From an uncultured Clostridia bacterium (GTDB lineage Bacteria > Bacillota > Clostridia > Christensenellales > Borkfalkiaceae), in NCBI GenBank assembly GCA_934249215.1, contig CAKQKN010000006.1, positions 1 through 60,804 on the forward strand: a DNA stretch of 60,804 nucleotides, written 5' to 3'. Position 1 is the first letter of the stretch, and every line of letters begins with the position of its first letter. The notes beneath the pieces are model-generated. The model was given only the letters and a program-made list of their open reading frames with translations, was not told where the DNA came from and searched no databases. The position numbers were made by a program, and so were the translations under genes. Shown here piece by piece: positions 36,272-44,814 of the stretch.

Positions 36272-37852
36272 ATGCAAGAGAACAATTTTAAATATAAGAT
36301 CGGAATCGAGCCGTATGACGGGGACGAGCCTTATCTTTTTATAAGTTATTCGCACGTCGATACCGAGAAAGTTGACGGCGTTCTGAGAAAACTCGACCGA
36401 GAAAAATTCCGGATTTGGTACGACGACGCGATGGAAATAGGAGACGACTTCCGCGAAGAATTGAAACAACGTATTATCAAGTCGTGCGCCGTCATCGTCT
36501 TTATCTCGACGAGTTCGATGGCGTCCAAATTCTGCGGAATGGAAATCATTACGGCGTTTAAGTATGACAAAAAAATCTATCCGCTCTATCTTGAGGACAA
36601 TATCGATATTCCGGCGTCGCTTAGATTTATTCTCGAAAATCTTCAGCACGTGAAGAGCGAGGGGATTCATACCGAAAAATATATCGCAAAACTCATTTCG
36701 GGGCTGCCGACCGAGGCGATGCGCGCGCTTGAGGTAAAAAGCGGCGTGCTTGTCAAGTGTAAAGACGGAAGCCCGTCGATTACCGTGCCGTCCGGTGTTA
36801 CGGAGATCGGACCCGCCGCGTTCAAGAATTGCGAAAAACTCGAAAGCATAAATTTCGGCGACGAACTGAGAACGATCAGAAACGAGGCGTTCCGCGGCTG
36901 CAAAATGCTTCGCGAAGTCAGACTCGGTAAACAAATCAAGTCGGTCGGCGACAGCGTTTTCCGCGATTGCATAAAACTTACGAGCGTGGTGATCGAAAAC
37001 GGCGAGATCGAAGTCGGCGAGCGCGCATTCGAAAACTGTGCGTCGCTTTCGGCGATTACTCTGCCCGACAATATGGCTGAAATTTACGGCGGTGTTTTTA
37101 ATAGCTGTAAGTCGCTCGAAAGCATTAAGTTGCCCGAGTCGCTCATAGTGCTCGGCGAAAGCTCGTTTGCCGATTGCGCAAAACTCAAGGAAATCGTGAT
37201 TCCCGAACACGTCAGCAAGATTGATGATATGGTGTTCAGCGGTTGCACGGGGCTTTCCGACGTGGTTTTTGCGGGCGAGGTGCAAAAATTCGGCAAAAAC
37301 GCGTTTAAGGATTGTTTGTCGCTAAAGAGAATTTTCATTCCCGCGTCCGTCAATTTTATGGGCATGAGCCCCTTCCGCGGGTGCAAAAATCTTTCGGAAA
37401 TCGTTGCAGATCCAAAGAGTAAGAACTATAAGACGGTTGAGAACGTTTTGTTCAATAAGAGTAAATCTAAACTTATTTGTTTTCCCGCTTGCTCCGAAAA
37501 AACGGAATATGAAGTGCCCGACAGCGTAACGAATATCAGCGACTGGGCGTTCTGCGACTGTGAAAATCTAAAAAAAGTCACTATTCCCGACAGCGTTTCC
37601 GAAATCGGCGAAGGGGCGTTCTATAATTGTGCTTCGCTCGTCGAGGTTATCATCCCCGAAAGCGTCACGCGGATAGACGATATCGCTTTCCGCGGTTGCA
37701 CGGCGATGAAAAAACTCGTCATTCCCGATTCCGTTTCCGAGTTCGGGTGGGGCGTTCTCAACGGTTGCGACGACGTTACGGTTATCTGTTCCGAAACTTC
37801 GATCGCCGCCGCATATTGTAGAAAAAAGAATATCAAACATCATAGTATATAA
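36272..37852 (+). CDS. TIR domain - leucine-rich repeat fusion protein
   Basis: 526 residues, no signal peptide or membrane segment, so cytoplasmic. Residues about 20-150 form a TIR-like domain: FISYSHVD (23-30), WYDDAMEIGDDF (49-60), VIVFISTSSMASKFCGMEI, with Glu91 at the position of the NADase catalytic glutamate. From about 165 to the end there are some 13 BspA-type (LRR_5) repeats, each around an A/V-F-x-x-C core (AFKNC, AFRGC, VFRDC, AFENC and so on), ending in the usual SIAAAYCRKKNIK cap. A sensor (LRR) joined to an NAD-cleaving effector (TIR) without an NTPase is the simplest reading. ACGGAGGAG precedes the ATG. It appears to be a single-gene unit. Confidence 0.85.
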   Translation: MQENNFKYKIGIEPYDGDEPYLFISYSHVDTEKVDGVLRKLDREKFRIWYDDAMEIGDDFREELKQRIIKSCAVIVFISTSSMASKFCGMEIITAFKYDKKIYPLYLEDNIDIPASLRFILENLQHVKSEGIHTEKYIAKLISGLPTEAMRALEVKSGVLVKCKDGSPSITVPSGVTEIGPAAFKNCEKLESINFGDELRTIRNEAFRGCKMLREVRLGKQIKSVGDSVFRDCIKLTSVVIENGEIEVGERAFENCASLSAITLPDNMAEIYGGVFNSCKSLESIKLPESLIVLGESSFADCAKLKEIVIPEHVSKIDDMVFSGCTGLSDVVFAGEVQKFGKNAFKDCLSLKRIFIPASVNFMGMSPFRGCKNLSEIVADPKSKNYKTVENVLFNKSKSKLICFPACSEKTEYEVPDSVTNISDWAFCDCENLKKVTIPDSVSEIGEGAFYNCASLVEVIIPESVTRIDDIAFRGCTAMKKLVIPDSVSEFGWGVLNGCDDVTVICSETSIAAAYCRKKNIKHHSI

Positions 37853-37906
37853 GAGTGAAAGTGAAATATTCGATAATCGACTTATAGGACGGTTTTTGAG
37901 CAAAAT

Positions 37907-37950
37907 AAAAGCGCATGACGAGCGGGTTGAAACCGTCGGTGCGCTTTTTC
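37907..37950. terminator. Terminator shared by TIR-LRR and spoIVFB
   Basis: AAAAGCGCA/TGCGCTTTT stem with an inner GAC/GTC pairing. It lies between two genes that end facing each other and can work on both strands. Confidence 0.75.
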
Positions 37951-37961
37951 GTTGTCTTTTT

Positions 37962-38816
37962 TTATGCCCGCGGCGACGGGGCGATATCGTGAATAATTTG
38001 AGAAATCGTGTCGTAATATCGATAGCTTGCGAGGACGTCGCGCGTCTGATCGAAAGAAAGGGATTTAATCTTTCCGCTCTTTTCGTCAACCACGTCGAGC
38101 GCGTATACGAAATCGTCCGAAGTTTTCGACATAAGCGTTTTCAGCGTCGCGCCGCCGCTTATGAGATATCGCTTGCTTTCTTTTATGCCGCCCGAAAGTG
38201 TGCCCGTTTTGAGATAGGCGCGGACGTATGAATTCTGGTCGGCTTTTTTGAGCGCGCCCGTCAGAATGAAGAGAGAGAAAAACAAAAGCGACGGGTTGGG
38301 CGTTTTGAACAGCGACCACACGAACAGACCGAGAAGAGCGACGCCGATCGCGACGCCCGAAATTTTCATCGCGAGCATGACTTTTTTGCGGTCGAATCTG
38401 AGCGACAGCGCGGCGGATAGAATGCGCCCGCCGTCAAGCGGATATGCCGGTAACAGGTTGACCGACGCGACCGAAAGATTGGCGAGCAGAACCGTGTCGG
38501 TGAACGGATATATCTCCGGAAATATCCACCAGAGCGCGACGAAAAGCACGCATACGGCGATGTTTGTGAGCGGCCCGGCAAGTGCGACGGAAATCTCGTC
38601 TTTGTATGAAAGTCCGCCTATAGCACCGTTAACGACTGCTCCGTAAGGCATAAGAGTGATTTTATTCATCTTGTAGCCGAGTTTTTCCGCCGCAGCGGCA
38701 TGCCCATATTCGTGAATAAGCGCGGTCAGCGTAAACGTGAGGAATAAAAATACTTTGCCGGTCAGAGCAAAGTATAATCCGAAAACGAAAAACAGCGGGT
38801 GAATGCCGAGTTTCAT
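37962..38816 (-). CDS. spoIVFB: SpoIVFB-like intramembrane protease
   Basis: M50B site-2 protease of 284 residues. In spore formers SpoIVFB processes pro-sigma-K in the forespore outer membrane. The zinc motif is HEYGH (35-39) and the second motif is NLLPAYPLDGGR (120-131). About six membrane helices occupy the first 190 residues, then a soluble C-terminal domain. The start overlaps the end of spoIVFA, matching the Bacillus operon order. Confidence 0.88.
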   Translation of the reverse strand: MKLGIHPLFFVFGLYFALTGKVFLFLTFTLTALIHEYGHAAAAEKLGYKMNKITLMPYGAVVNGAIGGLSYKDEISVALAGPLTNIAVCVLFVALWWIFPEIYPFTDTVLLANLSVASVNLLPAYPLDGGRILSAALSLRFDRKKVMLAMKISGVAIGVALLGLFVWSLFKTPNPSLLFFSLFILTGALKKADQNSYVRAYLKTGTLSGGIKESKRYLISGGATLKTLMSKTSDDFVYALDVVDEKSGKIKSLSFDQTRDVLASYRYYDTISQIIHDIAPSPRA

Positions 38817-39616
38817 TTATTGAAAACGATCGAATTTTCCACGGCGGCATAGTCGGTGAGAAGTGTGCCGTTATCGTAAAGACAGACCGACGCTTTGCCG
38901 TTCGTGTGGCAGACGGGTACGTTTCGGTTGACCGACGCGCCCTCGGTGAAGTAAACGAGGTCGGCTCCGCTTATCACGCTCGAGAAATTGTCGCTGTGTT
39001 TTATCGTTATCGAATATTTTCCGTCCTCGCCCTTTTCGATTTTTTCGATCTTGCCTTCGCAGACGGGATAGAGCGCGTATTCGCCGTCAACGGAAATTAC
39101 GCCTTTTACGAGGGTGACGCCTTCGCTCTTGACGGGAAGGTTAAGCGAGAAATCGCTGTAAACGCGTTCGTCGGCTATCTTTTCGGTTACGCCCGTGCCG
39201 AAAACGGTTTTCAGCAGCGTGTTCATTCCGCTGTTTTCCCAGAATATGTTCGTGAGCATTATCGCGGCGACGAGCAGAAATACCGCAACGACCTGCGCCG
39301 TGATGATTGCGCCGAGGCGTTTTTCGCGCTTCGAGGCTTTTTTGTCGTCGATAATCGCGCTTTTCGTTTCGAAAGCCGTGGCTGAACCGAGCGAGCAATC
39401 GTCGCATCCACCAAAGCGATCGCTTTCACAGTCTATTGTTGCGGCTTCGATCGATTCGACTGTTCCTATCGGCGCCGCCGTCGAATCTAGTTCTTCGTTG
39501 ACTTTCTTTATTATGTTTTTCTTTTTGAAAAGCAATGGCTTTTTCTTTCTGCGAACGTATTCGCACGATGATGAAGGGACTCCTATGAGTCTTGCGTATT
39601 CGATACCGTCGTTCAT
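38813..39616 (-). CDS. spoIVFA: SpoIVFA-like regulator with M23-type domain
   Basis: 267 residues: cytoplasmic N-terminus (about 95), one membrane helix (IITAQVVAVFLLVAAIMLT), then an extracytoplasmic domain with the beta pattern of LytM/M23 peptidases (VCEGKIEKIEKGEDGKYSITIKHSDNFSSVISG, in part). The M23 metal-binding His/Asp residues are not evident, as in SpoIVFA, which inhibits and stabilises SpoIVFB. The assignment rests on this layout and the overlap with spoIVFB. The ATG at 39616 follows GAGG; a GTG at 39625 is too close to it. Confidence 0.78.
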   Translation of the reverse strand: MNDGIEYARLIGVPSSSCEYVRRKKKPLLFKKKNIIKKVNEELDSTAAPIGTVESIEAATIDCESDRFGGCDDCSLGSATAFETKSAIIDDKKASKREKRLGAIITAQVVAVFLLVAAIMLTNIFWENSGMNTLLKTVFGTGVTEKIADERVYSDFSLNLPVKSEGVTLVKGVISVDGEYALYPVCEGKIEKIEKGEDGKYSITIKHSDNFSSVISGADLVYFTEGASVNRNVPVCHTNGKASVCLYDNGTLLTDYAAVENSIVFNK

Positions 39617-39776
39617 TTTTTGCACCTCTTTTTTTCGGAATGCTTTCCTTTCGCTTTATGTTATGCGCCCGGCCGCTTTCTTATTCCGACAAAAAAGAAA
39701 AAGTTTTGCGTTTTGGGGCGGATTTTCGGGTGTGGCGGGGTGGCGAGGTTTTTGCGTGGAAGATAGATAATGTCGG

Positions 39777-40002
39777 GAGTGCGGCACTGACGTGCATAGA
39801 TTCTTCGGAAGTCGAGTAAAGAAACAAGGTTCAAAAATGACGGGAGAGAAATTTATGTGTGGAATGTATAAGCTTGTCCTCATCCGTCAAATCTTCGCGT
39901 AGCCGCTCGATTTGCCACACTACGCTTACGCGCGGCGCACCCCTTTTGTCGCTTTGCGACATTTCCACGGTTGCGGGGGAATCGCCCCGAAGGTGAAAAT
40001 GC
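39777..40002 (+). repeat. Repeat pair B + A, diverged
   Basis: Family B (39777-39845) with weakened second stem (ATTCT against AAAAT) and family A (39881-40002) with a shortened central hairpin (CCACGGTTGCGGGGG). These are the most diverged of the paired copies. Confidence 0.75.
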
Positions 40003-40094
40003 TCGGCAATTCTAAATTACAGATAGTAAAAACGGGGCTTGCGTAGGTGCGGAAGGTGAGATTTGAGCGAATTTCTTTGATTTGCGGATTAAGG

Positions 40095-40123
40095 TTGATT
40101 TTTCGGGGATAGAGTGTTAAAAT
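40095..40123 (+). promoter_or_regulatory. Sigma-A promoter for the DUF2726 gene
   Basis: TTGATT (40095-40100), 17-bp spacer, TAAAAT (40118-40123), about 80 bp before the start codon. Confidence 0.55.
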
Positions 40124-40201
40124 ATGGAAAAAATAGGCAATCGTTTTTTGACGTTTAGCGATAATGAAAGGAAACCATATTAAAAAAGGAAAACGAAAGA
40201 T

Positions 40202-40693
40202 ATGAGATTGTTTAGTTTGTTGGCAGGGGATTCGACGCTCGGCGTTGTGGTCGTCGTTGCGCTCGTGGTGCTTATCGGGGCGGCGTATATCCTCGCGAAA
40301 ATCAGAAGTAAGCCGAAGTATACGGCAAAAGAAGCGCTTCTCACCGAAACGGAAATCAGATATTACGACGAGATTTCGGAGATCGTCGGGGAAAAATATT
40401 TTCTCTTTCCGCAGATCAATCTCGCGTCGATCGTCGACAAGAAAAGCGACACGAATTCGAGAACCGATTTATTCAGAAATATAGATTTCGGCGTATTCGA
40501 TTATAATTTTAAGCCGATACTGTTAATCGAGATAAACGACAATTCGCACATTCGGAAAGACAGAAAGGAGCGGGACGAAAAAGTTGCAGACATACTTAAA
40601 AAAGCCAAACTTCCGCTCGTTACGTTCTGGGTGAAAGACGGAATCGACCCCGAAGGCATGCGGCGGGAAATTTCTAAATATGTAAGGTTATAA
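40202..40693 (+). CDS. Membrane-anchored DUF2726 protein
   Basis: 163 residues. One N-terminal helix (GVVVVVALVVLIGAAYILA, 13-31) anchors a cytoplasmic DUF2726 domain, recognised by RNIDFGVFDYNFKPILLIEINDNSH followed by RKERDEKVADILKKAKLPLVTFW (both given in part). The D...E-x-N pattern resembles PD-(D/E)xK nuclease folds, so a nucleic-acid role is possible but untested. Cardiolipin synthase follows 80 bp downstream. Confidence 0.75.
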   Translation: MRLFSLLAGDSTLGVVVVVALVVLIGAAYILAKIRSKPKYTAKEALLTETEIRYYDEISEIVGEKYFLFPQINLASIVDKKSDTNSRTDLFRNIDFGVFDYNFKPILLIEINDNSHIRKDRKERDEKVADILKKAKLPLVTFWVKDGIDPEGMRREISKYVRL

Positions 40694-40773
40694 GCCTGTT
40701 ATCGTGCGTTTCGTGCGTTTTTAAACGAGTATAAACGCGTATATGAAGCGGGAAAAGCAGAAAGACGAAGATT

Positions 40774-42492
40774 ATGAAAAAAGGAAAAAGGAAAGTCAGA
40801 AAAAACTTAAAAATCGGGCGGACGAGATCGGCGTTCCCGACGCGGTTTCTGATCTGCGGAATTCTCATCGTTTTGCAGGTTCTGATTACGATCGGGCTCG
40901 TTTCCGTTCTCGGCGATACTTTCATTTACGCGCAGACGGTTCAGACGATTTTTTCCGTGCTCGTGCTGATGTACGTTCTGAACAACGACGAGCCGGCGGC
41001 GCATAAACTCACCTGGACGGTGGTTATTATGCTTATTCCTCTCGCGGGGGCGCTCATTTATTGTATGTTCGGAAAGCCGCAACAATCGCGGCGGGCAAAA
41101 AAGCGGTTCGAACAGGTCAACAACGAAGCCGCGCTGTATCTTACGCCCGACCCGGACGTTCTTGACGAGATGAAACGGGTTTCGCCCGAAGCGTTTTCCC
41201 TTTCGACCTATCTTGAAAAAGTGTGTAACGTTCCCGCTTTCGTCAATACTAAAACACAGTATTATCCGAGCGGCGAGGCGTTTTTCGACGCTCTTATCGA
41301 GGACGTAAAAAGGGCGGAAAACTATATTTTTCTCGAATATTTCATTATTACGCCGGGCGAGGTGTGGAATTCGCTGCACGACGCGCTCGTGGAAAGGGTT
41401 GCCGCGGGCGTTCGGGTGTTTATTCTTTACGACGATATCGGGAGCATGAAAAAAACGCCGACCAAGTTCGACGTCGATCTTCGTAAAGAGGGCATCGTTT
41501 GCTATAAGTTCAATCCGTTCGTGCCGATCGCGACGACGCTCCATAATAACCGCGATCACAGAAAAATTGCCGTCGTGGACGGGAAAATCGCGTTTACCGG
41601 CGGGGTGAATATCGCCGACGAGTATGCCAACGTGGAACAGCCGTTCGGCAGATGGAAGGATAGTGCGGTGAGGCTCGAGGGCGACGCGGTGGACGGATTC
41701 GTTTTCATGTTCACTCAACTTTATAATATTTTTGCGCCCGAGCCGCTCGAACCCGCGGAATTTCTCTGCACGCACGAAAAAATCGAGGACAAAAAAGTTT
41801 CGGACGGAGAAAGTTTCGGCGGAACGCTTGAAAGCGGTGACGGGGAAAATGCCGACCGGGAAGGTGCGGACGACGGAAGTTTCGGCGGGAAAAATACGGT
41901 CGAAAGAAGCGTTGCCGAAAAATCTGCCGTTGATTCGTGCGGGTTCGTTCAGCCGTATGGCGACGGGCCGCGGCCTATGTATAACGATTATATAGGGAAG
42001 GACCTGTACCTCGGAATAATTTATTCGGCGAAGAAATATCTTTATATCGCGACGCCGTACCTTATCGCGGGTTATGAAACCGAAGAGGCGATTATTTTTG
42101 CCGCCAAGCGCGGGGTGGACGTCAGAATCATTACTCCGCACGTACCCGACAAAGCGTACGTTTTCGCGATGACGCGAGCTTCCTATGCGAAACTTATCGC
42201 GGCGGGCGTGAAAATTTACGAGTATGCGCCCGGGTTTATTCATTCCAAAATCATCGTGGCGGACGACGAGCTCGGAGTCGTCGGGACGGTCAATTTCGAT
42301 TATCGGAGTTTCGTGCATCACTACGAATGCGGAGCGTTTATCGCGTGCGACCCCGTGCTTAAAACGATCAGGGAAGATTTTCTTACGACCGCGCTTAAGG
42401 ACGGAATTCTTCAGACCGAGCAGAGCGCGAAACTTACTTTCCCGCAAAAAATCGTCAAGACCGTTATCGGATTGTTTGCGCCGTTGTTGTAA
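40774..42492 (+). CDS. cls: Cardiolipin synthase
   Basis: Phospholipase D-type membrane enzyme of 572 residues that condenses phosphatidylglycerol into cardiolipin. There are two N-terminal membrane helices (about 26-45 and 50-95), then the HKD motifs HRKIAVVDGKIAFTGGVNIAD and HSKIIVADDELGVVGTVNFD. Between them, residues about 333-388 form an acidic, Ser/Gly/Glu-rich insert (GESFGGTLESGDGENADREG) without family counterpart. Its substrate derives from the CDP-diacylglycerol made by CdsA. Confidence 0.93.
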   Translation: MKKGKRKVRKNLKIGRTRSAFPTRFLICGILIVLQVLITIGLVSVLGDTFIYAQTVQTIFSVLVLMYVLNNDEPAAHKLTWTVVIMLIPLAGALIYCMFGKPQQSRRAKKRFEQVNNEAALYLTPDPDVLDEMKRVSPEAFSLSTYLEKVCNVPAFVNTKTQYYPSGEAFFDALIEDVKRAENYIFLEYFIITPGEVWNSLHDALVERVAAGVRVFILYDDIGSMKKTPTKFDVDLRKEGIVCYKFNPFVPIATTLHNNRDHRKIAVVDGKIAFTGGVNIADEYANVEQPFGRWKDSAVRLEGDAVDGFVFMFTQLYNIFAPEPLEPAEFLCTHEKIEDKKVSDGESFGGTLESGDGENADREGADDGSFGGKNTVERSVAEKSAVDSCGFVQPYGDGPRPMYNDYIGKDLYLGIIYSAKKYLYIATPYLIAGYETEEAIIFAAKRGVDVRIITPHVPDKAYVFAMTRASYAKLIAAGVKIYEYAPGFIHSKIIVADDELGVVGTVNFDYRSFVHHYECGAFIACDPVLKTIREDFLTTALKDGILQTEQSAKLTFPQKIVKTVIGLFAPLL

Positions 42493-42571
42493 TTTTTTCG
42501 GTAAGGCGCACGGGAAAAAGGCGATGGCGCGGAATTTTTGGAATTTCCCCGAAAAAATTGCAAAAAAAGTA

Positions 42572-42600
42572 TGTACAAAATCAAAAATATGTGATACAAT
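42572..42600 (+). promoter_or_regulatory. Extended -10 promoter for ferredoxin
   Basis: TGTACA (42572-42577), 17-bp spacer, TACAAT (42595-42600) preceded by TGA, giving an extended -10. The leader is about 105 bases. Confidence 0.6.
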
Positions 42601-42713
42601 ATATGCACCCGATTGCGATGGCGTTTGTTACTCGGCTTCGCAACGGAAGAGCGGACGTGGAAATTGCTCCGGTTCGCCGGATTTTATTTAAGACTCAAAC
42701 GGAGGTAACAACG

Positions 42714-42884
42714 ATGGCATTCAAGATTAACGATACCTGCATTTCCTGCGGCACCTGCGCGGCAAATTGCCCCGTCAGCGCGATCACCGAGGGAGATACC
42801 CAGTACAACATCGACGCCGATACCTGCATTTCTTGCGGTAACTGCGCGGCAAACTGCCCTGTCGGCGCTATCAGCGAGGACTAA
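42714..42884 (+). CDS. fdx: Clostridial 2[4Fe-4S] ferredoxin
   Basis: 56-residue electron carrier with two cluster motifs, CISCGTCAANCP (9-20) and CISCGNCAANCP (38-49), in a duplicated fold. It is the likely electron acceptor of the PFOR encoded at 17975. GGAGG lies nine bases before the ATG. Own promoter and terminator make it a single-gene unit. The two halves are unusually alike at DNA level. Confidence 0.95.
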   Translation: MAFKINDTCISCGTCAANCPVSAITEGDTQYNIDADTCISCGNCAANCPVGAISED

Positions 42885-42902
42885 GGGAAAACCTATGAGC
42901 GT

Positions 42903-42938
42903 AAAGACCGCAACTCGTTTGCGGTCTTTATTTTTTTA
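42903..42938 (+). terminator. Ferredoxin terminator
   Basis: Perfect AAAGACCGCAA/TTGCGGTCTTT stem with a 5-base loop and seven Ts, 18 bp after the stop. Confidence 0.9.
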
Positions 42939-42952
42939 GGGGTTACGATTAT

Positions 42953-42996
42953 TAGGGATTCCGTTCCTTATCACTAAATACCGAAAAGGCGATTTT
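42953..42996 (-). mobile_element. Solo end of the 295-bp miniature element
   Basis: TAGGGATTCC followed by TATCACTAAATACCGAAAAG matches, in reverse, the right end of the element at 52392-52686, including the inner CCGAAAAGGCGA. Only this end is present, so it is a truncated copy or a remnant. Confidence 0.65.
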
Positions 42997-43024
42997 TTTG
43001 AAGTTAGTTTGTGTCGGGAAGCGC

Positions 43025-43085
43025 AGTGCGGGGCCGGCGCCACCGGATCCCTCGGAAGTAAGGCAAGGGGTAAGGCTCGGGATAA
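43025..43085 (+). repeat. Family B repeat
   Basis: Copy with GGGGCC...GGCGCC first stem and ATCCC/GGGAT second stem; the final TGACG is mutated to TAATG. Confidence 0.75.
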
Positions 43086-43195
43086 TGAGAGAAAAATGCG
43101 GAAAGCTTCGTTAACGGGGCAGAGAAAAGGGAGGAGTAAGGCTTCGGTGATGGGGTAGAGAAACTATCGTTTTTTTGTTTTCGATTTTGATTTTT

Positions 43196-43224
43196 GAATA
43201 TTTCGCGATTGTCCCGCATAAATA
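43196..43224 (+). promoter_or_regulatory. Candidate sigma-E promoter for the SPOCS gene
   Basis: GAATATT (43196-43202) matches the sigma-E -35 exactly. After a 14-bp spacer CATAAATA (43217-43224) is close to the -10 CATACAMT. The gene product looks like a mother-cell coat protein, which fits. Confidence 0.5.
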
Positions 43225-43256
43225 TTATCAACGTGATTTATACGGGAGGAATGAAA

Positions 43257-44735
43257 GTGTCGGACAAGAAAAAGCTCGGGAAAATCGAGCAGATAAGAGT
43301 TTCTGCGTCAAACCCCATATCTTACGGTTTTACACCGCAAACGGAGGACGCGGAGATCGTTGCCGTGCGCGCGAGCGTCAGAACGCAGAATATTTCGGTT
43401 TCGGGCGGGGAATGCAAGGTTTCGGCGTGCGCATTGTTTACCGTCGTGCTTAAAGGTGACGACGGATTTTGTCAAGAGGAAAATACGGTCGCGTTCGACG
43501 TCGTGTTTAAAAACGATCGGATCGCAGACGATCGCCCGATTAACGTGTGTTATTCGGTGGGGGACGTGAAGTATTCTCTTAACGGCGAAGAGTATGTGAT
43601 TAGTGCGATAATCGACTCCGAGGCGGACTTTTACGTCGCGACGGAACAAGAATACGTTTGCGGGCAAGAGGGTGCGACGGTAAAAACGGAAGAGATCGAA
43701 ACGCTCGTCCGAATCGCCGATTTCGGTTCGGTTTTCGATTCTGACGGGGATAAGGAGTTCTCTTTCGAGATCGCGGCGATGCTTTGCCACGAAGAGCGAG
43801 TGCGGGTTAAATCGGTGGCGTGCGGGATCGATCACGTGAGTATTTCGGGCGAAATCATCGCCGAATTTCTTTTCGTGACGCCGAGGGGCGAGTTTTCAAG
43901 AGAAAGCCTGACGGTACCGTTTACGACCGAAGCCGAGTGTGAAAATTGCACTCCGGACGATTTCGCGGTTGCGTTTACCGAAGTTCAGGCGGCGAATTAC
44001 CGCGTGGAAAACGACGGTGAGAAAAAGCGTTCCGTGCTTTCGGGCGAATTTACGCTCGGATTTTATATCAACGTTTTCAGATCGGAAACGCATACGATTA
44101 TCGTGGACGCGTTTTCGGCAAGGGAAGAACTTTTGCTCGGAAAAGGCGAACTCGGGTACGTTTGCGGCGCGGGTAATCGCGAACTTAATTATAAATGTTT
44201 CGGCGAAGCGGCGTCCGATAAGGGCGAGGGGCATGCCGTCTGCGTTCTCGGCGGCGAGGTTTATGCGTTCGATTACGTGAAAGAGGGCGCGAAACTCAAT
44301 CTGAACGGCGTTGTGCGTGCGGACATTCTCGTGAGAGATAAGGACGAAACGCTCCGAAAAGCTTATGCCGAACTGCCGTTTGCCTGCTCGTTCGATTATG
44401 ACGGCGAACCCGCCGCGGTTACCTGCAATCCGCTTAAGATCAATGCTAAAGATCTTGACGGGAAATGCGTTCTCGAATGTGAACTCGCGATCGGTACTCA
44501 ATACGTGCGTTATGCGGCGACCGTCGCGGTGACGGAGATCGAAGCGGGAGAGGAAAGAAAGCCGGACGATTGCGCGGTGCGCATAGTTTTTGTCGAAAAG
44601 GGTGACGACGCCTGGACTGTTTGCAAAAAAGCGTGCATTTCGCAAGACGAACTTTTCAAGCTTAATCCCGAACTGAATTTCCCCGCGGAAAAGGATTCGG
44701 GAATCGTCGTTTACAGAAAACTCGGCGCGTTCTGA
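43257..44735 (+). CDS. SPOCS (DUF3794) and LysM spore-coat protein
   Basis: 492 residues from the GTG at 43257. Repeated beta-rich modules of the SPOCS/DUF3794 type occur across residues about 30-430 (VSGGECKVSACALFTVVLKG; ISGEIIAEFLFVTPRGE and similar), and the last 55 or so resemble a LysM module (DDAWTVCKKACISQDELFKLNPEL, in part). This layout is seen in SpoVID/SafA-like coat assembly proteins of Clostridia. GGGAGGA abuts an ATG at 43251, so the GTG six bases later is better spaced; the difference is two residues. Confidence 0.8.
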   Translation: MSDKKKLGKIEQIRVSASNPISYGFTPQTEDAEIVAVRASVRTQNISVSGGECKVSACALFTVVLKGDDGFCQEENTVAFDVVFKNDRIADDRPINVCYSVGDVKYSLNGEEYVISAIIDSEADFYVATEQEYVCGQEGATVKTEEIETLVRIADFGSVFDSDGDKEFSFEIAAMLCHEERVRVKSVACGIDHVSISGEIIAEFLFVTPRGEFSRESLTVPFTTEAECENCTPDDFAVAFTEVQAANYRVENDGEKKRSVLSGEFTLGFYINVFRSETHTIIVDAFSAREELLLGKGELGYVCGAGNRELNYKCFGEAASDKGEGHAVCVLGGEVYAFDYVKEGAKLNLNGVVRADILVRDKDETLRKAYAELPFACSFDYDGEPAAVTCNPLKINAKDLDGKCVLECELAIGTQYVRYAATVAVTEIEAGEERKPDDCAVRIVFVEKGDDAWTVCKKACISQDELFKLNPELNFPAEKDSGIVVYRKLGAF

Positions 44736-44814
44736 CAAAAGTTCAACTTTGCGAAAATGTTGATAATCGACATATAGACCTGTTTTTAAGTCCGATTCGG
44801 GCTTTGGAAGTATT

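Noticed and set aside
40807..42447. 546-codon frame opposite cardiolipin synthase
   Set aside because: Antisense shadow of a clear HKD enzyme, with no motif or start signal. The same holds for the long frames at 5530-6909, 35954-37285 and 58530-60215.
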